Origin: Opitutaceae bacterium
Lineage (GTDB): Bacteria; Verrucomicrobiota; Verrucomicrobiia; Opitutales; Opitutaceae
Length of the DNA: 64,000 nt
Direction of reading: 5' to 3'
NCBI GenBank assembly: GCA_028284235.1
Contig: JANQSC010000008.1
Coordinates: 1-64,000, forward strand
The notes under the pieces were generated by a model. That model did no database searches, was not told the DNA's origin, and saw only the letters and a program-made list of their open reading frames with translations. The position numbers were made by a program, and so were the translations under genes. Positions 36,512 to 47,300 of the stretch are shown piece after piece; position 1 is the stretch's first letter; every line of letters begins with the position of its first letter.

Positions 36512-37807
36512 CTAAACAACGCTCACCTTCGCGGGTTTTTCCGCCAACGGAAGCCGGAACGACACCCGCAGCCCCCTGCCCTCGACATTCTCCGCCCAGA
36601 TCCGACCCTGGTGCCAGTCGACGATGTGCTTGACGATGCTCAATCCCAAGCCCGTGCCGCCCGTGTCGCGGGAGCGACCTTTGTCCACGCGGTAAAACCG
36701 CTCGAAAATCTTGGCCACATCGCCCTGCGGCACACCCGGCCCTTCGTCCTCGACCCAAATCTCGACCGAGTCCTCGACCTGCGAACACCCGATCCGAATC
36801 TCGCCCTCCGCCGGCGTGTACTTGATGGCGTTCTCCAGCAGATTGTCCATCACTTGACGAATCTTGAGAACGTCGAGCGTCAGTCGGACCGAACCGCCCT
36901 CCGGCAAATCAACCACCAGCTCCCTACCCTCCGCCTTCAAGCTCTGGCGAAACTCGAAGGTCATCTCGCGCAGCCACTCGACCACGTCCACCTCCGTCCA
37001 ATGCAAGCTCGGCGACTCGCTTTCCAAACGCGAAAGACTCAGCAAGTCGTTGATCAACAACGCCAATCGCTCCGAATGACGGTGGATCACGTCCAAAAAC
37101 TTGAACCGCTCCGACTCGGGCATCGTCCCGTGGTCGCCCAGCAACGTCTCCGCGTAGCCCTTGATCACCGAAACCGGCGTCTTGAGCTCGTGCGACGCGT
37201 TCGCCACGAACTGCTTCCGCATGCTCTCCAGCAGCTTGAGCTGCGTGATGTTGTGGAGGACGAACAAATACCACGGCCCGTTCCCCTGGTCCGCGGCGTC
37301 CAAACGGGACGCCGAAACTTCCATCCACACATCCCCGCCTCGCTCCGAAAAGACGAGCTCCTTGCCCACGCTACCGCCCCGCTGCTTCACTTCCCGGAGA
37401 AACTCGAGAAACTCGGAACTGTGCATCGCTCCCTCCACACGCTTCCCCACCGCGTCGCCCAACGCAGGAATGTCCTCGTTCAACGCGTTGTTCACCAACA
37501 AGATATAGTTGTCCCGGTCCAGAATGAGCACTCCCTCCTGCAGATTGCCCAAGGTCGTGTCGATCTGCTTCAAGCGATCCGAGCTCTGCTTGTCCAGCCG
37601 GTCGATCTCGCTCAGCAACAGATTCAGCTCGTCCACCAACTTGCTCCAGCTTCGGTTGATCGACCGAAACTCCTGCGAATGCGTCAAAATCGACGTCCGG
37701 GCCGACAACGAATCCGCCAAAAGCCGAATCGCGTCCCGCTGCCGATAATAACGGACCGCGTACACTACGGCGACGACGAGAACAACGGCTAACAGAACGT
37801 AGGACAT
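36512..37807 (-). CDS. phoR: PhoR-type sensor histidine kinase
   Basis: The 431-residue kinase has an N-terminal membrane helix (about residues 3-20), a coiled segment and a PAS-like domain (IDTTLGNLQEGVLILDRDNY, about 85-190). The HisKA H-box is NASHELKTPVSVIKGY, the N-box LLENAIKYTPAEG and G boxes VEDEGPGVP and GTGLGLSIVKHI. Only one membrane pass and no large periplasmic sensor are present, as in PhoR, which senses phosphate through the Pst/PhoU complex. It follows the regulator gene by 15 bases. Confidence 0.9.
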   Translation of the reverse strand: MSYVLLAVVLVVAVVYAVRYYRQRDAIRLLADSLSARTSILTHSQEFRSINRSWSKLVDELNLLLSEIDRLDKQSSDRLKQIDTTLGNLQEGVLILDRDNYILLVNNALNEDIPALGDAVGKRVEGAMHSSEFLEFLREVKQRGGSVGKELVFSERGGDVWMEVSASRLDAADQGNGPWYLFVLHNITQLKLLESMRKQFVANASHELKTPVSVIKGYAETLLGDHGTMPESERFKFLDVIHRHSERLALLINDLLSLSRLESESPSLHWTEVDVVEWLREMTFEFRQSLKAEGRELVVDLPEGGSVRLTLDVLKIRQVMDNLLENAIKYTPAEGEIRIGCSQVEDSVEIWVEDEGPGVPQGDVAKIFERFYRVDKGRSRDTGGTGLGLSIVKHIVDWHQGRIWAENVEGRGLRVSFRLPLAEKPAKVSVV

Positions 37808-37822
37808 GGACGACTCGAGCCG

Positions 37823-38569
37823 CTAATCCCGACTCTCCACCATCCGATACCCTACCCCGCGCACTGTCTCAAGCCCAGATCCCTCGTCTCCGAGCTTTTC
37901 GCGCAAACGACGCATGTGCGTGTCGACCGTCCGCGTCTCCATGTCGTTCTCGTAATTCCAGACTTTCTTCAGCAAAACCTCCCGCGTCTGCACCTTCCCC
38001 CGCTGCTCCATCAGCAGCCGCAAAAGGCGAAACTCCGTCGCGGTCAACTCGATCGTCTCCCCGCGCACCGTGACTCTGTGGTGCTCCACGTCCATGGAAA
38101 TGCCGTTCACATTCATGACCGAGGGAGCGTCCTCACCCTCGCCCGAACGCTTCAGGATCACTAAGACCCTCAACATCAATTCTTTAGGGCTGAACGGCTT
38201 GCAGACATAATCGTCCGCCCCGCTCTCGAATCCCTCGATTCGGTCGCCCTCCTCCGTCTTGGCGCTGAGAAAAATGATCGGAATTTTCTTAAGCGGCGCC
38301 TCCTGGCGAATCATCCGACATACCTGAAGCCCGCTCAAACCCGGCATCATGATGTCCAAGACAATCAAGTCCGGCTTGAAACTCCGAACCGTTTCCAACG
38401 CTCGATTCGGGTCGTTGACCGACTCCGCGACGAATCCACGCTGCCGCAAATTATAACTAAGCAATTCGGTTACGTCGATCTCGTCGTCGACGACCAAAAC
38501 CTTCCTAGGCTGTTCAAGGGAAACCATAGCTGTGCCAGTTTCAAAATCCGAATTCTTGCGCATGAACAC
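37823..38569 (-). CDS. phoB: PhoB-type winged-helix response regulator
   Basis: The 248-residue product has a receiver domain (KVLVVDDEIDVTELL, phospho-acceptor Asp in LIVLDIMMPGLSG, Lys in KPFSPKELML) and an OmpR/PhoB winged helix (VELTATEFRLLRLLMEQ, DTHMRRLREKLGD). The start is ambiguous: ATG at 38569 has an AAGGCGG sequence 8 bases upstream, whereas ATG at 38527 (MVSLEQPRK) fits the usual PhoB N-terminus but lacks a ribosome-binding site. With the adjacent kinase it probably controls phosphate-starvation genes. Confidence 0.92.
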   Translation of the reverse strand: MFMRKNSDFETGTAMVSLEQPRKVLVVDDEIDVTELLSYNLRQRGFVAESVNDPNRALETVRSFKPDLIVLDIMMPGLSGLQVCRMIRQEAPLKKIPIIFLSAKTEEGDRIEGFESGADDYVCKPFSPKELMLRVLVILKRSGEGEDAPSVMNVNGISMDVEHHRVTVRGETIELTATEFRLLRLLMEQRGKVQTREVLLKKVWNYENDMETRTVDTHMRRLREKLGDEGSGLETVRGVGYRMVESRD

Positions 38570-38686
38570 ATTTGCGCAACCGCCTTAGCGTTACAATTCC
38601 GTTACACCCAAATCCGTTCGTTCAATCGTCAGACAGGCATGTACGCTTGAAAGCCTATAGGTTATAATATATTGATTATCAATAAG

Positions 38687-40540
38687 TTAAGAATTATTCA
38701 ACGCTACCATCAGTATGCTGATGTCCGCCGGGTTGACCCCGCTGACGCGACTGGCCTGGCCCAAGTTTGCCGGCCCCATCTCGTTGAGCTTCAACGCGCA
38801 CTCCTTCTTCAAACCCGTCACCGTCAAGAAATCGAATCCCTTCGGTACCTGGATCCCCTCTACATTGTTGAGCTTCTCCACCTGACGCAGCTCCCGCTTC
38901 AAGTACCCGTCGTAACGAACCCGATAAAGCGCCTCCGCCTTGACCGCGTCCGGAAGCGACTCGATCCCTTCCGGCAGCGACCCGTCCCAGTCGTTCCGGC
39001 GAACCAAGGTCGCCCATGTTTGCTCCCCTACTCGATTCGATTCCACCCAAGCCACCGACGACTCGATTTGTTCCTTCTTGCGCTCGATCCGCCGCAACCT
39101 CGATTCGGAAAGCAGCCCGTATTTACGGGCATAGTCCAGCAGCCTCAACTCGGAGCTCCCATGGTTGAACAAAAGCCGGTACTCAGCGCGACTGGTGAAC
39201 ATCCGGTACGGCTCCTGCGTGCCCTTCGTTACCAGGTCGTCGATCAACACCCCCGTATAGCCGTCATAGCGCTTCAGCACGAACGGCGCGTCTCCACGGA
39301 CCTTTAACGCTGCATTGACGCCGGCAACCAAACCCTGGCACGCCGCTTCCTCGTAACCCGAAGTCCCGTTGATTTGCCCCGCGAAAAACAGATTTTCCAC
39401 TTTCTTCGACTCCAGATGCGGAAAAATTTGCGTGGGCGGCGCGAAATCGTATTCGACCGCGTACGCCGGACGCAGCAAATGGGCGTTCTCCAAGCCAGGA
39501 ATCGAAGCGATCATCTCTTTCTGAGCCGAAAACGGCAAACTCGTCGACAAGCCATTGATGTAGTACTCGTTGGTGTTCCGACCCTCGGGCTCGATAAAGA
39601 GCATGTGCCGCGGGCGACCTTCGAAACGGACGAACTTGTCCTCGATGCTCGGACAATACCTCGGGCCCGCGCCTTCGATTTCGCCGCCGTACATGGCCGA
39701 CAAATGGAGATTCTTCAGGACGATCTCAGAGGTTTTCTCTGTTGTGTACGTGATCCAGCACGAAACCGGATCCGATCCCGGACGCCAGCCGGCGAACGTT
39801 TCGCCGTGATGTTCCACGTGGAACATGTCTGATTCGTCGCGCGTGTCGTAGAACGCGAACAGAGTAGGGTCCGCGTCTCCTTTTTGCTCCTCCAGTTGAC
39901 TGAAGTCTATAGATCTCCCGAGCAACCTTGGCGGGGTCCCGGTCTTGAGTCGCTCCAGTTCGATCCCGGCTTCGAGAAAGCTGTTAGAGAGCGTTTTCGC
40001 CGAATAGTCGCCCATGCGACCGCCTTCGTTCTTGTTTTTCCCAATGTGCATCAGACCCCGCAGAAACGTTCCCGTGGTGATGATCACCGTCTTCCCGTGG
40101 AAATCCACATCCAGGTTGGTATGGCAGCCTACGACCGAGTCGCCTTTGAAAATCAACCCGGTCACGGTCGCCTGAAACACATCCAGATTTTCTTGATGCT
40201 CGAGCACGTGCTTCATCCGCAACGCGTAGACTTTCTTGTCGCACTGAGCGCGAGGGGACTGGACCGCCGGGCCTTTGGACGCGTTGAGCAAACGGAACTG
40301 GATTCCGGACACGTCGGTAGTCAACGCCATTTCGCCGCCAAGCGCATCGATCTCGCGAACGATCTGACCCTTGGCCACACCGCCGATGGCCGGATTGCAG
40401 CTCATCGCCGCGATCGTGTCGATGTTGCCGCTCAACACCAACGTGCGCGCGCCCATCCGAGCCGCGGCCAATGCCGCCTCGCAACCCGCGTGCCCCGCAC
40501 CGCACACAATCACATCATACGCGTCTCCACGAACTTCCAT
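38687..40540 (-). CDS. mnmG: MnmG (GidA), tRNA U34 carboxymethylaminomethyl synthase, FAD subunit
   Basis: The 617-residue flavoprotein has the FAD-binding VIVCGAGHAGCEAALAAARMG at its start, CNPAIGGVAKGQIVREIDALGG and the RAQCDKKVYALRMKH block. The C-terminal GidA-associated region ends in VSGVNPADISILMVAL. With MnmE it modifies wobble uridines of several tRNAs. The mnmE gene lies 145 bases upstream in the same direction, so the two partners are neighbours. Confidence 0.98.
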   Translation of the reverse strand: MEVRGDAYDVIVCGAGHAGCEAALAAARMGARTLVLSGNIDTIAAMSCNPAIGGVAKGQIVREIDALGGEMALTTDVSGIQFRLLNASKGPAVQSPRAQCDKKVYALRMKHVLEHQENLDVFQATVTGLIFKGDSVVGCHTNLDVDFHGKTVIITTGTFLRGLMHIGKNKNEGGRMGDYSAKTLSNSFLEAGIELERLKTGTPPRLLGRSIDFSQLEEQKGDADPTLFAFYDTRDESDMFHVEHHGETFAGWRPGSDPVSCWITYTTEKTSEIVLKNLHLSAMYGGEIEGAGPRYCPSIEDKFVRFEGRPRHMLFIEPEGRNTNEYYINGLSTSLPFSAQKEMIASIPGLENAHLLRPAYAVEYDFAPPTQIFPHLESKKVENLFFAGQINGTSGYEEAACQGLVAGVNAALKVRGDAPFVLKRYDGYTGVLIDDLVTKGTQEPYRMFTSRAEYRLLFNHGSSELRLLDYARKYGLLSESRLRRIERKKEQIESSVAWVESNRVGEQTWATLVRRNDWDGSLPEGIESLPDAVKAEALYRVRYDGYLKRELRQVEKLNNVEGIQVPKGFDFLTVTGLKKECALKLNEMGPANLGQASRVSGVNPADISILMVALNNS

Positions 40541-40685
40541 GGAGGCAGATAAAGAACCGCAGAGTAGGGGACCTCAAGCGAGAAAGTCGGACTCCAATCT
40601 CGGCTTCGATTGCTAAATAAACGTAAAGGAGAAGTCGCTGCGGTCCACCCCGTCCGGGAACCACCCGATGAATGTTAAAAATCTG

Positions 40686-42044
40686 CTACTTGCCGATGCA
40701 GAACGACGAGAACAGAACGTCGAGCATGTCCTCGTTGTCGATCCTCCCCAGGATCGATCCGATGGCGTCCATAGCGCCCCGCAAGTCGCTGGCGACGAGC
40801 TCCATGGCTTCGTCGTCCTCCAGCTTTTTCAATGCGCTTTGCAGACAGTCCCGCAACTCGTTCAAGGCGACCCCGTGACGGGCGTTCACCAATATCAAAT
40901 CGTCGTCGTCTGTGGAAAAACGCGCGTCGATCATCTCGAGCAAGGCCGCTCTCAGAGCCTCCAGACCGTGTCCCGTCAAGGCGGAGAATTCGATCGATTT
41001 AGCCCCCGCCACTGGATTGGGCCCGGGATCGGAAACACCGAGATCGACCTTGTTGCGAAGGACGATGCAATTCGCAGCCGAAAGCTTGCTGGCGATCGCC
41101 TCGGGCAATTCAGGGGAGGGGAGGGCGGTGTCCCTGACGAGCAGAAATATGTCCGCTTCCTCCGCGAGCTCGATAGTCTTGCGAATCCCTTCCTGCTCGA
41201 TGTCGCTCTCCGCCTCGCGCAATCCCGCAGTATCCAACAGTTGTATACTGTGCGGACCGAGGATGATACGCTCGCGCAGAAAATCGCGCGTCGTGCCCGG
41301 CTGCTCGCTGACAATCGCTCGCTCAAACCCGAGCAGCAAATTTAGCAGGGAACTCTTGCCCGCGTTGGGCTCGCCCAATATCAGCGTCTTGACTCCGTCC
41401 CGCAAAAAAGCGGCGTACTGGCTGCTGTCGATCAAACGCGAGCAAAACGTCATCAATTCCTGAATACCCGTCACGTAGGCCTCTTTTTGCTCCTCCGGGA
41501 GGTCTTCCTCCGGAAAGTCGATATAAGCTTCGATCGTGGCGACATTGGCCAGCATCCGCTCCTTGAGAATCCCGAGCTGCCGGCCGAAGGCGCCGCGCAA
41601 CTGGTTGTGGGCCGCCTGGATCGCCTTGTCGCTCCGCGCCTGGATGAGCTCCATGACGGCCTCGGCCTGCGTCAGATCCATCCGCCCGTTGAGAAACGCC
41701 CGCCGCGAAAACTCGCCCGGCTCCGACTGCCGGCATCCGCGAGCGATCAAGTCGGTCAAAATCCCGGACGCGATCAGCGGGTTTCCATGGCAAGTAATTT
41801 CCAGCGTGTCCTCTCCCGTGAACGACTTCGGCCCTTGATACAGGCAATAGACGACATCGTCCATCACCGTCCCCGCAGCAGAACGGTAGGAGCCGTGGTA
41901 GGCGTGCCGCGGCTGCAGCGATCCCGATCGACTGAAAATCTCGCGGGCCAGCGACTCGCACGCGGGTCCGCTCGCACGCACCAGGGCCAAGGCGCTCTCC
42001 CCGTTGGGCGTGCCTACCGCGACGATTGTATCTACCGTTTCCAT
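40686..42044 (-). CDS. mnmE: MnmE (TrmE), tRNA modification GTPase
   Basis: The start at 42044 (METVDTIVAVGTPNGESALAL) fits the family; a longer frame adds 25 unrelated residues. The 452-residue product has the N-terminal tetrahydrofolate-binding domain, a helical domain, and an inserted G domain with P-loop GEPNAGKSSLLN, TTRD and DTAGLRE. It ends with the catalytic C-terminal CIGK motif. It is the GTPase partner of MnmG. Confidence 0.97.
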   Translation of the reverse strand: METVDTIVAVGTPNGESALALVRASGPACESLAREIFSRSGSLQPRHAYHGSYRSAAGTVMDDVVYCLYQGPKSFTGEDTLEITCHGNPLIASGILTDLIARGCRQSEPGEFSRRAFLNGRMDLTQAEAVMELIQARSDKAIQAAHNQLRGAFGRQLGILKERMLANVATIEAYIDFPEEDLPEEQKEAYVTGIQELMTFCSRLIDSSQYAAFLRDGVKTLILGEPNAGKSSLLNLLLGFERAIVSEQPGTTRDFLRERIILGPHSIQLLDTAGLREAESDIEQEGIRKTIELAEEADIFLLVRDTALPSPELPEAIASKLSAANCIVLRNKVDLGVSDPGPNPVAGAKSIEFSALTGHGLEALRAALLEMIDARFSTDDDDLILVNARHGVALNELRDCLQSALKKLEDDEAMELVASDLRGAMDAIGSILGRIDNEDMLDVLFSSFCIGK

Positions 42045-42096
42045 ACAAATTTTAGATGTCTTCAAATCACCAAGAATGCACCCAACTATTCGAACC

Positions 42097-42177
42097 TGTA
42101 GGGCTGGCGCTCGCGCCACGCCGCGAATGTAGATTCCCTATAAACCTACGCGGCACTTCGCAAGCGAAGGCCCTACG
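42097..42177. repeat. Intergenic palindromic repeat, copy A
   Basis: The unit begins TGTAGGGCTGGCGCTCGCGC and ends AAGCGAAGGCCCTACG, so its ends are imperfect inverted repeats. The internal CCTACGCGGCACTTCGC block is shared exactly with the copy at 59091-59211, which is longer by about 40 bp. Confidence 0.8.
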
Positions 42178-42202
42178 TGTGAATTGATGCACTCCCGTGC
42201 AT

Positions 42203-42365
42203 ATTCGACATTTTCTAAGAGAGTATCTAATAAGTCGAAAAAGGTAGGGCTCGATCGCCGAGCGAGCCGCGTCGGTTGAGAATCCCTCCAGCGAAATGCG
42301 GACCGCCTGGCAGTCGGTCCCTACCATCGAATGACAGATTCTGAACTTATTCGACATTTTCTAAG
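42203..42365. repeat. 17-bp direct repeats flanking a small inverted-repeat unit
   Basis: The sequence ATTCGACATTTTCTAAG occurs at 42203-42219 and 42349-42365. Between the copies lies the inverted-repeat unit 42243-42325. The arrangement resembles a short element with flanking duplications, but 17 bp is long for a target duplication. Confidence 0.6.
42243..42325. repeat. Inverted-repeat unit with GGTAGGG ends
   Basis: The 83-bp unit starts GGTAGGGCTCGATCGCC and ends GGTCCCTACC, so the tips are inverted repeats. An inner GGCTCGC-type palindrome gives it the same layout as the 42097 and 59091 repeats, suggesting a related family. Confidence 0.55.
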
Positions 42366-42400
42366 GCACTACGTGCTCAATTACTCAGTCGCCTACAAAC

Positions 42401-42426
42401 AAAAAAGGACCGCCGAAGCGGTCCTT
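42401..42426 (-). terminator. Rho-independent terminator of recA
   Basis: On the minus strand a perfect 9-bp stem AAGGACCGC/GCGGTCCTT closes on a TTCG tetraloop and is followed by a T-tract (the A-run at 42401-42406). It lies 23 bases after the recA stop. Confidence 0.92.
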
Positions 42427-42448
42427 GCAATTCAACGTTTCGGGAACC

Positions 42449-43513
<1,065 letters not shown>

Positions 43514-43950
43514 TAGCGTTATCGTTTTAGTTTCAGTTTTAGCGTTCGTGAGCGTCCAATTTGGAACCGACTTTTTCCGGGCGCAAGACTAAGCGCCGTC
43601 GAGATCCATTTATATTTCAAGGCATCGGACATAAACTGTCATAGGCTGATTTTTTTCCGGTAAATCAATTCGGACAAAACGCTCTAAAGCTCATCCCCAG
43701 GTTAGGATCAGGACGCAAACCCGCTTATCCTCGCACGGAAAACAACCCGCAGCATAACTCCCTGTAGTCGAGCATGTTAGGAACGCGTTTCCTCGATCGA
43801 CCTCTCCGCGCCCCGTCTCGAAGCAACTCTCCAACACCTGCCCAAGCGCCGCGGGAAGCGAAAAACGCTTGCCAGAGCCATTCGTCCTGAGTTGAAAAAG
43901 CGGATCTAGGCCTTGCTCAAGAGGTCTAGAAACCGCAACCTAACAATAGC
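43514..43950. other. Gene-free stretch between divergent recA and glutaredoxin genes
   Basis: These 437 bases separate divergent starts and should hold both promoters. No frame is credible as a gene. Short repeats of the type GTTTTAG and AACGCTA lie within 45 bases of the recA start, but I cannot assign a regulator. Confidence 0.5.
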
Positions 43951-44289
43951 ATGAAAATTAAAGCATACTTGAAACCACAATGTGGATGGAGCATGGGCGT
44001 CCGCGCCATTATGTCTAAGTACGATCTCGAGTATGAGGATATCGACATCATCAACAGCGCGGAAAACTACGCCGAGATGGTTTCGAAGTCCGGCCAGCCG
44101 CTCTCGCCTTGCGTTGAAGTCGACGGCATCATGCTCGCCGACGTGAGTGGCGAAGAGGTCGAAGCCTATCTGCTCGAAAACCGTCTCGTAGGCGCCTCCG
44201 AAAAGGAAGCCGACTCGCCAACCGATCGCGGCTGCAGCGACGAGGAGCACGAGAAAATGCGCCAAGCACAGTCCGTCCGCTTTTTCTAG
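43951..44289 (+). CDS. Glutaredoxin-like protein with CGWS active site
   Basis: The 112-residue product has a thioredoxin fold of the glutaredoxin type. The active-site region is KPQCGWSMGVRAIM (Cys11, with Ser in place of the second Cys, so monothiol-like), and GQPLSPCVEVDGIMLADVSGEE replaces the usual TVP/GG glutathione site. A charged C-terminal tail of about 25 residues follows. It precedes gltB by about 100 bases on the same strand and could be co-transcribed. Glutathione binding or Fe-S handling is possible; GltB itself needs an Fe-S cluster. Confidence 0.85.
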   Translation: MKIKAYLKPQCGWSMGVRAIMSKYDLEYEDIDIINSAENYAEMVSKSGQPLSPCVEVDGIMLADVSGEEVEAYLLENRLVGASEKEADSPTDRGCSDEEHEKMRQAQSVRFF

Positions 44290-44395
44290 CGGACCGGCCT
44301 CCAACCCTTTCACTTCTTCGGGCCGGGCAGCGTTCCCGGCCCCTTCTATCCACCGACGCCAGTCGGTCACATCGACTTAAAGCCACACTTTATCT

Positions 44396-47300
44396 ATGAA
44401 TTCCATTCAACCATCCCCTCTGTACAAGAAGGAGCAAGAGCACGACGCCTGCGGCGTCGGCTTCCTGGCGAACATCAACGGCGAAAAGTCGCACGGCCTG
44501 CTCAAGAAGACCATCCAGGCCCTCAAGAACCTCGCCCACCGCGGGGCCATCGACGCCGACGCGATCACCGGGGACGGCGCCGGCATTCTCACCCAGATTC
44601 CCTACGCCCTTTTTCGCGAGCACCTCGAACAGGAAGGGAAGCACCTCTACAACGACGAGGACCTCGGAGTCGGCGTCATCTTCCTGCCCAAGGACGACGA
44701 GTACGCCCAGTCACACGCGAAGAAACTGGTCGAAAACGCCGTCAAGAACGAGGGCCTGAGTGTGCTCGGCTGGCGGGACGTCCCGGTCGACGACAGCTGC
44801 CTCGGCCAAAAGGCCAAGGAAACCCAGCCTCGCATCGTCCAAATCCTCACCGCCAAGACCGACGAACTCGACGTCGCCGACTACGAGAGAAAGCTCTTCC
44901 TCGCCCAGAAGACCGCCGAGCGGCAGGCCATGGAAGAAGACATCGAAGATTTCTACATCTGCTCCTTCTCCAACCGGACCCTCATCTACAAGGGGATGCT
45001 CAACTCCCCTCAGATGCGCCCGTATTTCAAGGATCTCAAGAATCCGAACTACGAGACCGCCTTCGCCATCTTCCATCAGCGGTACTCGACCAACACCTTC
45101 CCGTTCTGGCACCTCGCCCAGCCGTTTCGCATGATGGCCCACAACGGCGAGATCAATACCATTCGCGGAAACCGCAACCTCATGCGGGCCCGCGAACGCT
45201 CCAACATCCACGGCGTCTGGGGCGATCGCTATTCCGATCTTCGGCCCATCATCCAGCCCGACCTCTCCGACTCGGCCAGCTTCGACAACGCCCTACAGCT
45301 CATCACGCTCGGCGGACGCAGCGCCCTCCAGTCGGCTATGATGATGATGCCGCCCGCCTGGGAGAACAACGACCAGATTAGCGACGAGCTGCGCGGCTTC
45401 TACGAGTACTACGCCTGCATGCTCGAGCCCTGGGACGGCCCCGCGGCCATCGCCTTCACCGACGGACGCTACGTCGCCGCGTCGCTCGACCGCAACGGCC
45501 TCCGCCCCGCCCGCTACAAGATTTACGACGACGGCACCGTCCTTCTGGCGTCGGAACTCGGCCTCATCGACGAGACCGACCTGAAGACCGTCCGCTCCGG
45601 CCGACTCGGCCCCGGCAAGATGATCGCCATCGACCTGGAGGAAAAGCGCTTCCTCGACAACGACGAGATCAAGCAAGCCATCGGCAGCGATCCCAAATTC
45701 AAGCAATGGTGCCAGGAGCACCTGACCGATGTCCACGCCTTCGCCAAGGACTCGAGCGTCGAGCCCGCCAACTCCGAAGACGACGCCATCCGGCCGCAGC
45801 TCGCGTTTGGCTACGACAAGGACGAGTTCGACGTCATCCTCAAGCCCATGGCCCAAACCGGTATGGAAGCCACCGGCTCCATGGGCGACGACACGCCGCT
45901 CGCGTTCATCAGCCGCAAGCCGCGCCTGCTCTACACCTATTTCAAGCAGCTCTTCGCCCAAGTAACAAACCCGCCGATCGACTCCATTCGGGAGCGTTCG
46001 GTCATGTCCATCAACATGTTTCTGGGTGGACGCCTCGGACTATTCGAAGACATGCCGCAAAGCGCCGGGTTCGCCAAGACGAGCTCGCCCGTCCTTTTCA
46101 ACAATGAAGTCGACGCCCTCTTTAACATAGAAGGCCTCAAAGACCGAGTCGTTCGACTCGACGTCACCTACGACGCCTCTAGCGGAGCGGCCGGACTGGA
46201 AACCGCCGTTCGCGAACTCACCGCTCGCGCCGAGAAAACGGTCGAGGAGAAGTCCGCCAAAGTCCTCATCCTCACCGACCGCGGCGTCAACGCCGACCGG
46301 GTCGCCATCCCCATGCTCCTCGCCGCCGGCGCCGTCCACCAGACCTTGGTCAAAGCGGGCCTCCGGCTCAAGTGCGACATCGTAGCCGAAACCGGCGAAG
46401 CGCGCGACGTCCATCAAATCGCCTGCTTGCTCGGATTCGGCGCCAACGCGGTCAATCCCTACATCGCCCTCGCGGTAATGAAGAATTTCGCCGAGAACGG
46501 CGATCTCGAGGACGTCGACGCCGCCACCGCCTGCAACAACTATCGAGGCGCCATCGAAAAAGGCCTCCTCAAGATCATGGGCAAGATGGGTATCAGCACG
46601 CTGTTCAGCTACTGCCGCGCCCAGATTTTTGAAGCCATCGGGCTCTCCCAATCGCTGATCGACGAGTGCTTCTTCGGAACGCCCACGCCAATTGGCGGCA
46701 TCGGTTACGCCGAGATCGGAGAGGAAGTCATCGCCCGCCATCAAATGGCGTACGGCGACGAAGAACCCGGGTTCACCAGCGCCGGCTACTTCAAAGTCGT
46801 CCGCAAAGGCGGCGAGTTTCACGCCTGGAACCCGAAAGTCGTGGGAGGCATGCACCGATTCCTCAAGAAGGGCCAGCCCGAGGACTACGAAAAGTACAAG
46901 AACGAGTCCGACACGCATCAGCCCTACGCGATCAAAGACCTGCTTCAAATCAACTTCCCGGAATCGTCCCCGATCTCCCCCGAACAAGTCGAGCCCATCG
47001 AAGACATCCGCCGCCGCTTCACCACGGCCGCCATGTCGCTCGGCGCGCTTTCACCCGAATGCCACGAAACCCTCGCCATCGCCATGAACCGGATCGGAGG
47101 GAAGTCCAATTCCGGCGAAGGCGGTGAAGATCCACGCCGCTACACGCTGCTCGAAAGCGGCGACAACGCCTCCTCGGCGATCAAGCAAGTCGCTTCCGGA
47201 CGCTTTGGCGTCACCGCGGAGTACCTCTCCACCGCCAAAGAAATCGAAATCAAAATGGCTCAAGGCGCCAAGCCAGGCGAAGGCGGGCAACTGCCCGGGC

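Larger units (their letters stand above)
42045..42448. other. Repeat-rich intergenic stretch between recA and mnmE
   Basis: These 404 bases hold no gene. They contain an 81-bp palindromic repeat also found at 59.1 kb, a second inverted-repeat unit at 42243-42325, a 17-bp direct repeat, a motif shared with the 52.9-kb hairpin, and the recA terminator. The stretch appears to be a landing zone for small intergenic elements. Confidence 0.65.

Noticed and set aside
43514-43600. LexA/SOS box upstream of recA
   Set aside because: I looked for a palindromic operator close to the start and found only short A/T-rich repeats that do not match a known SOS box.
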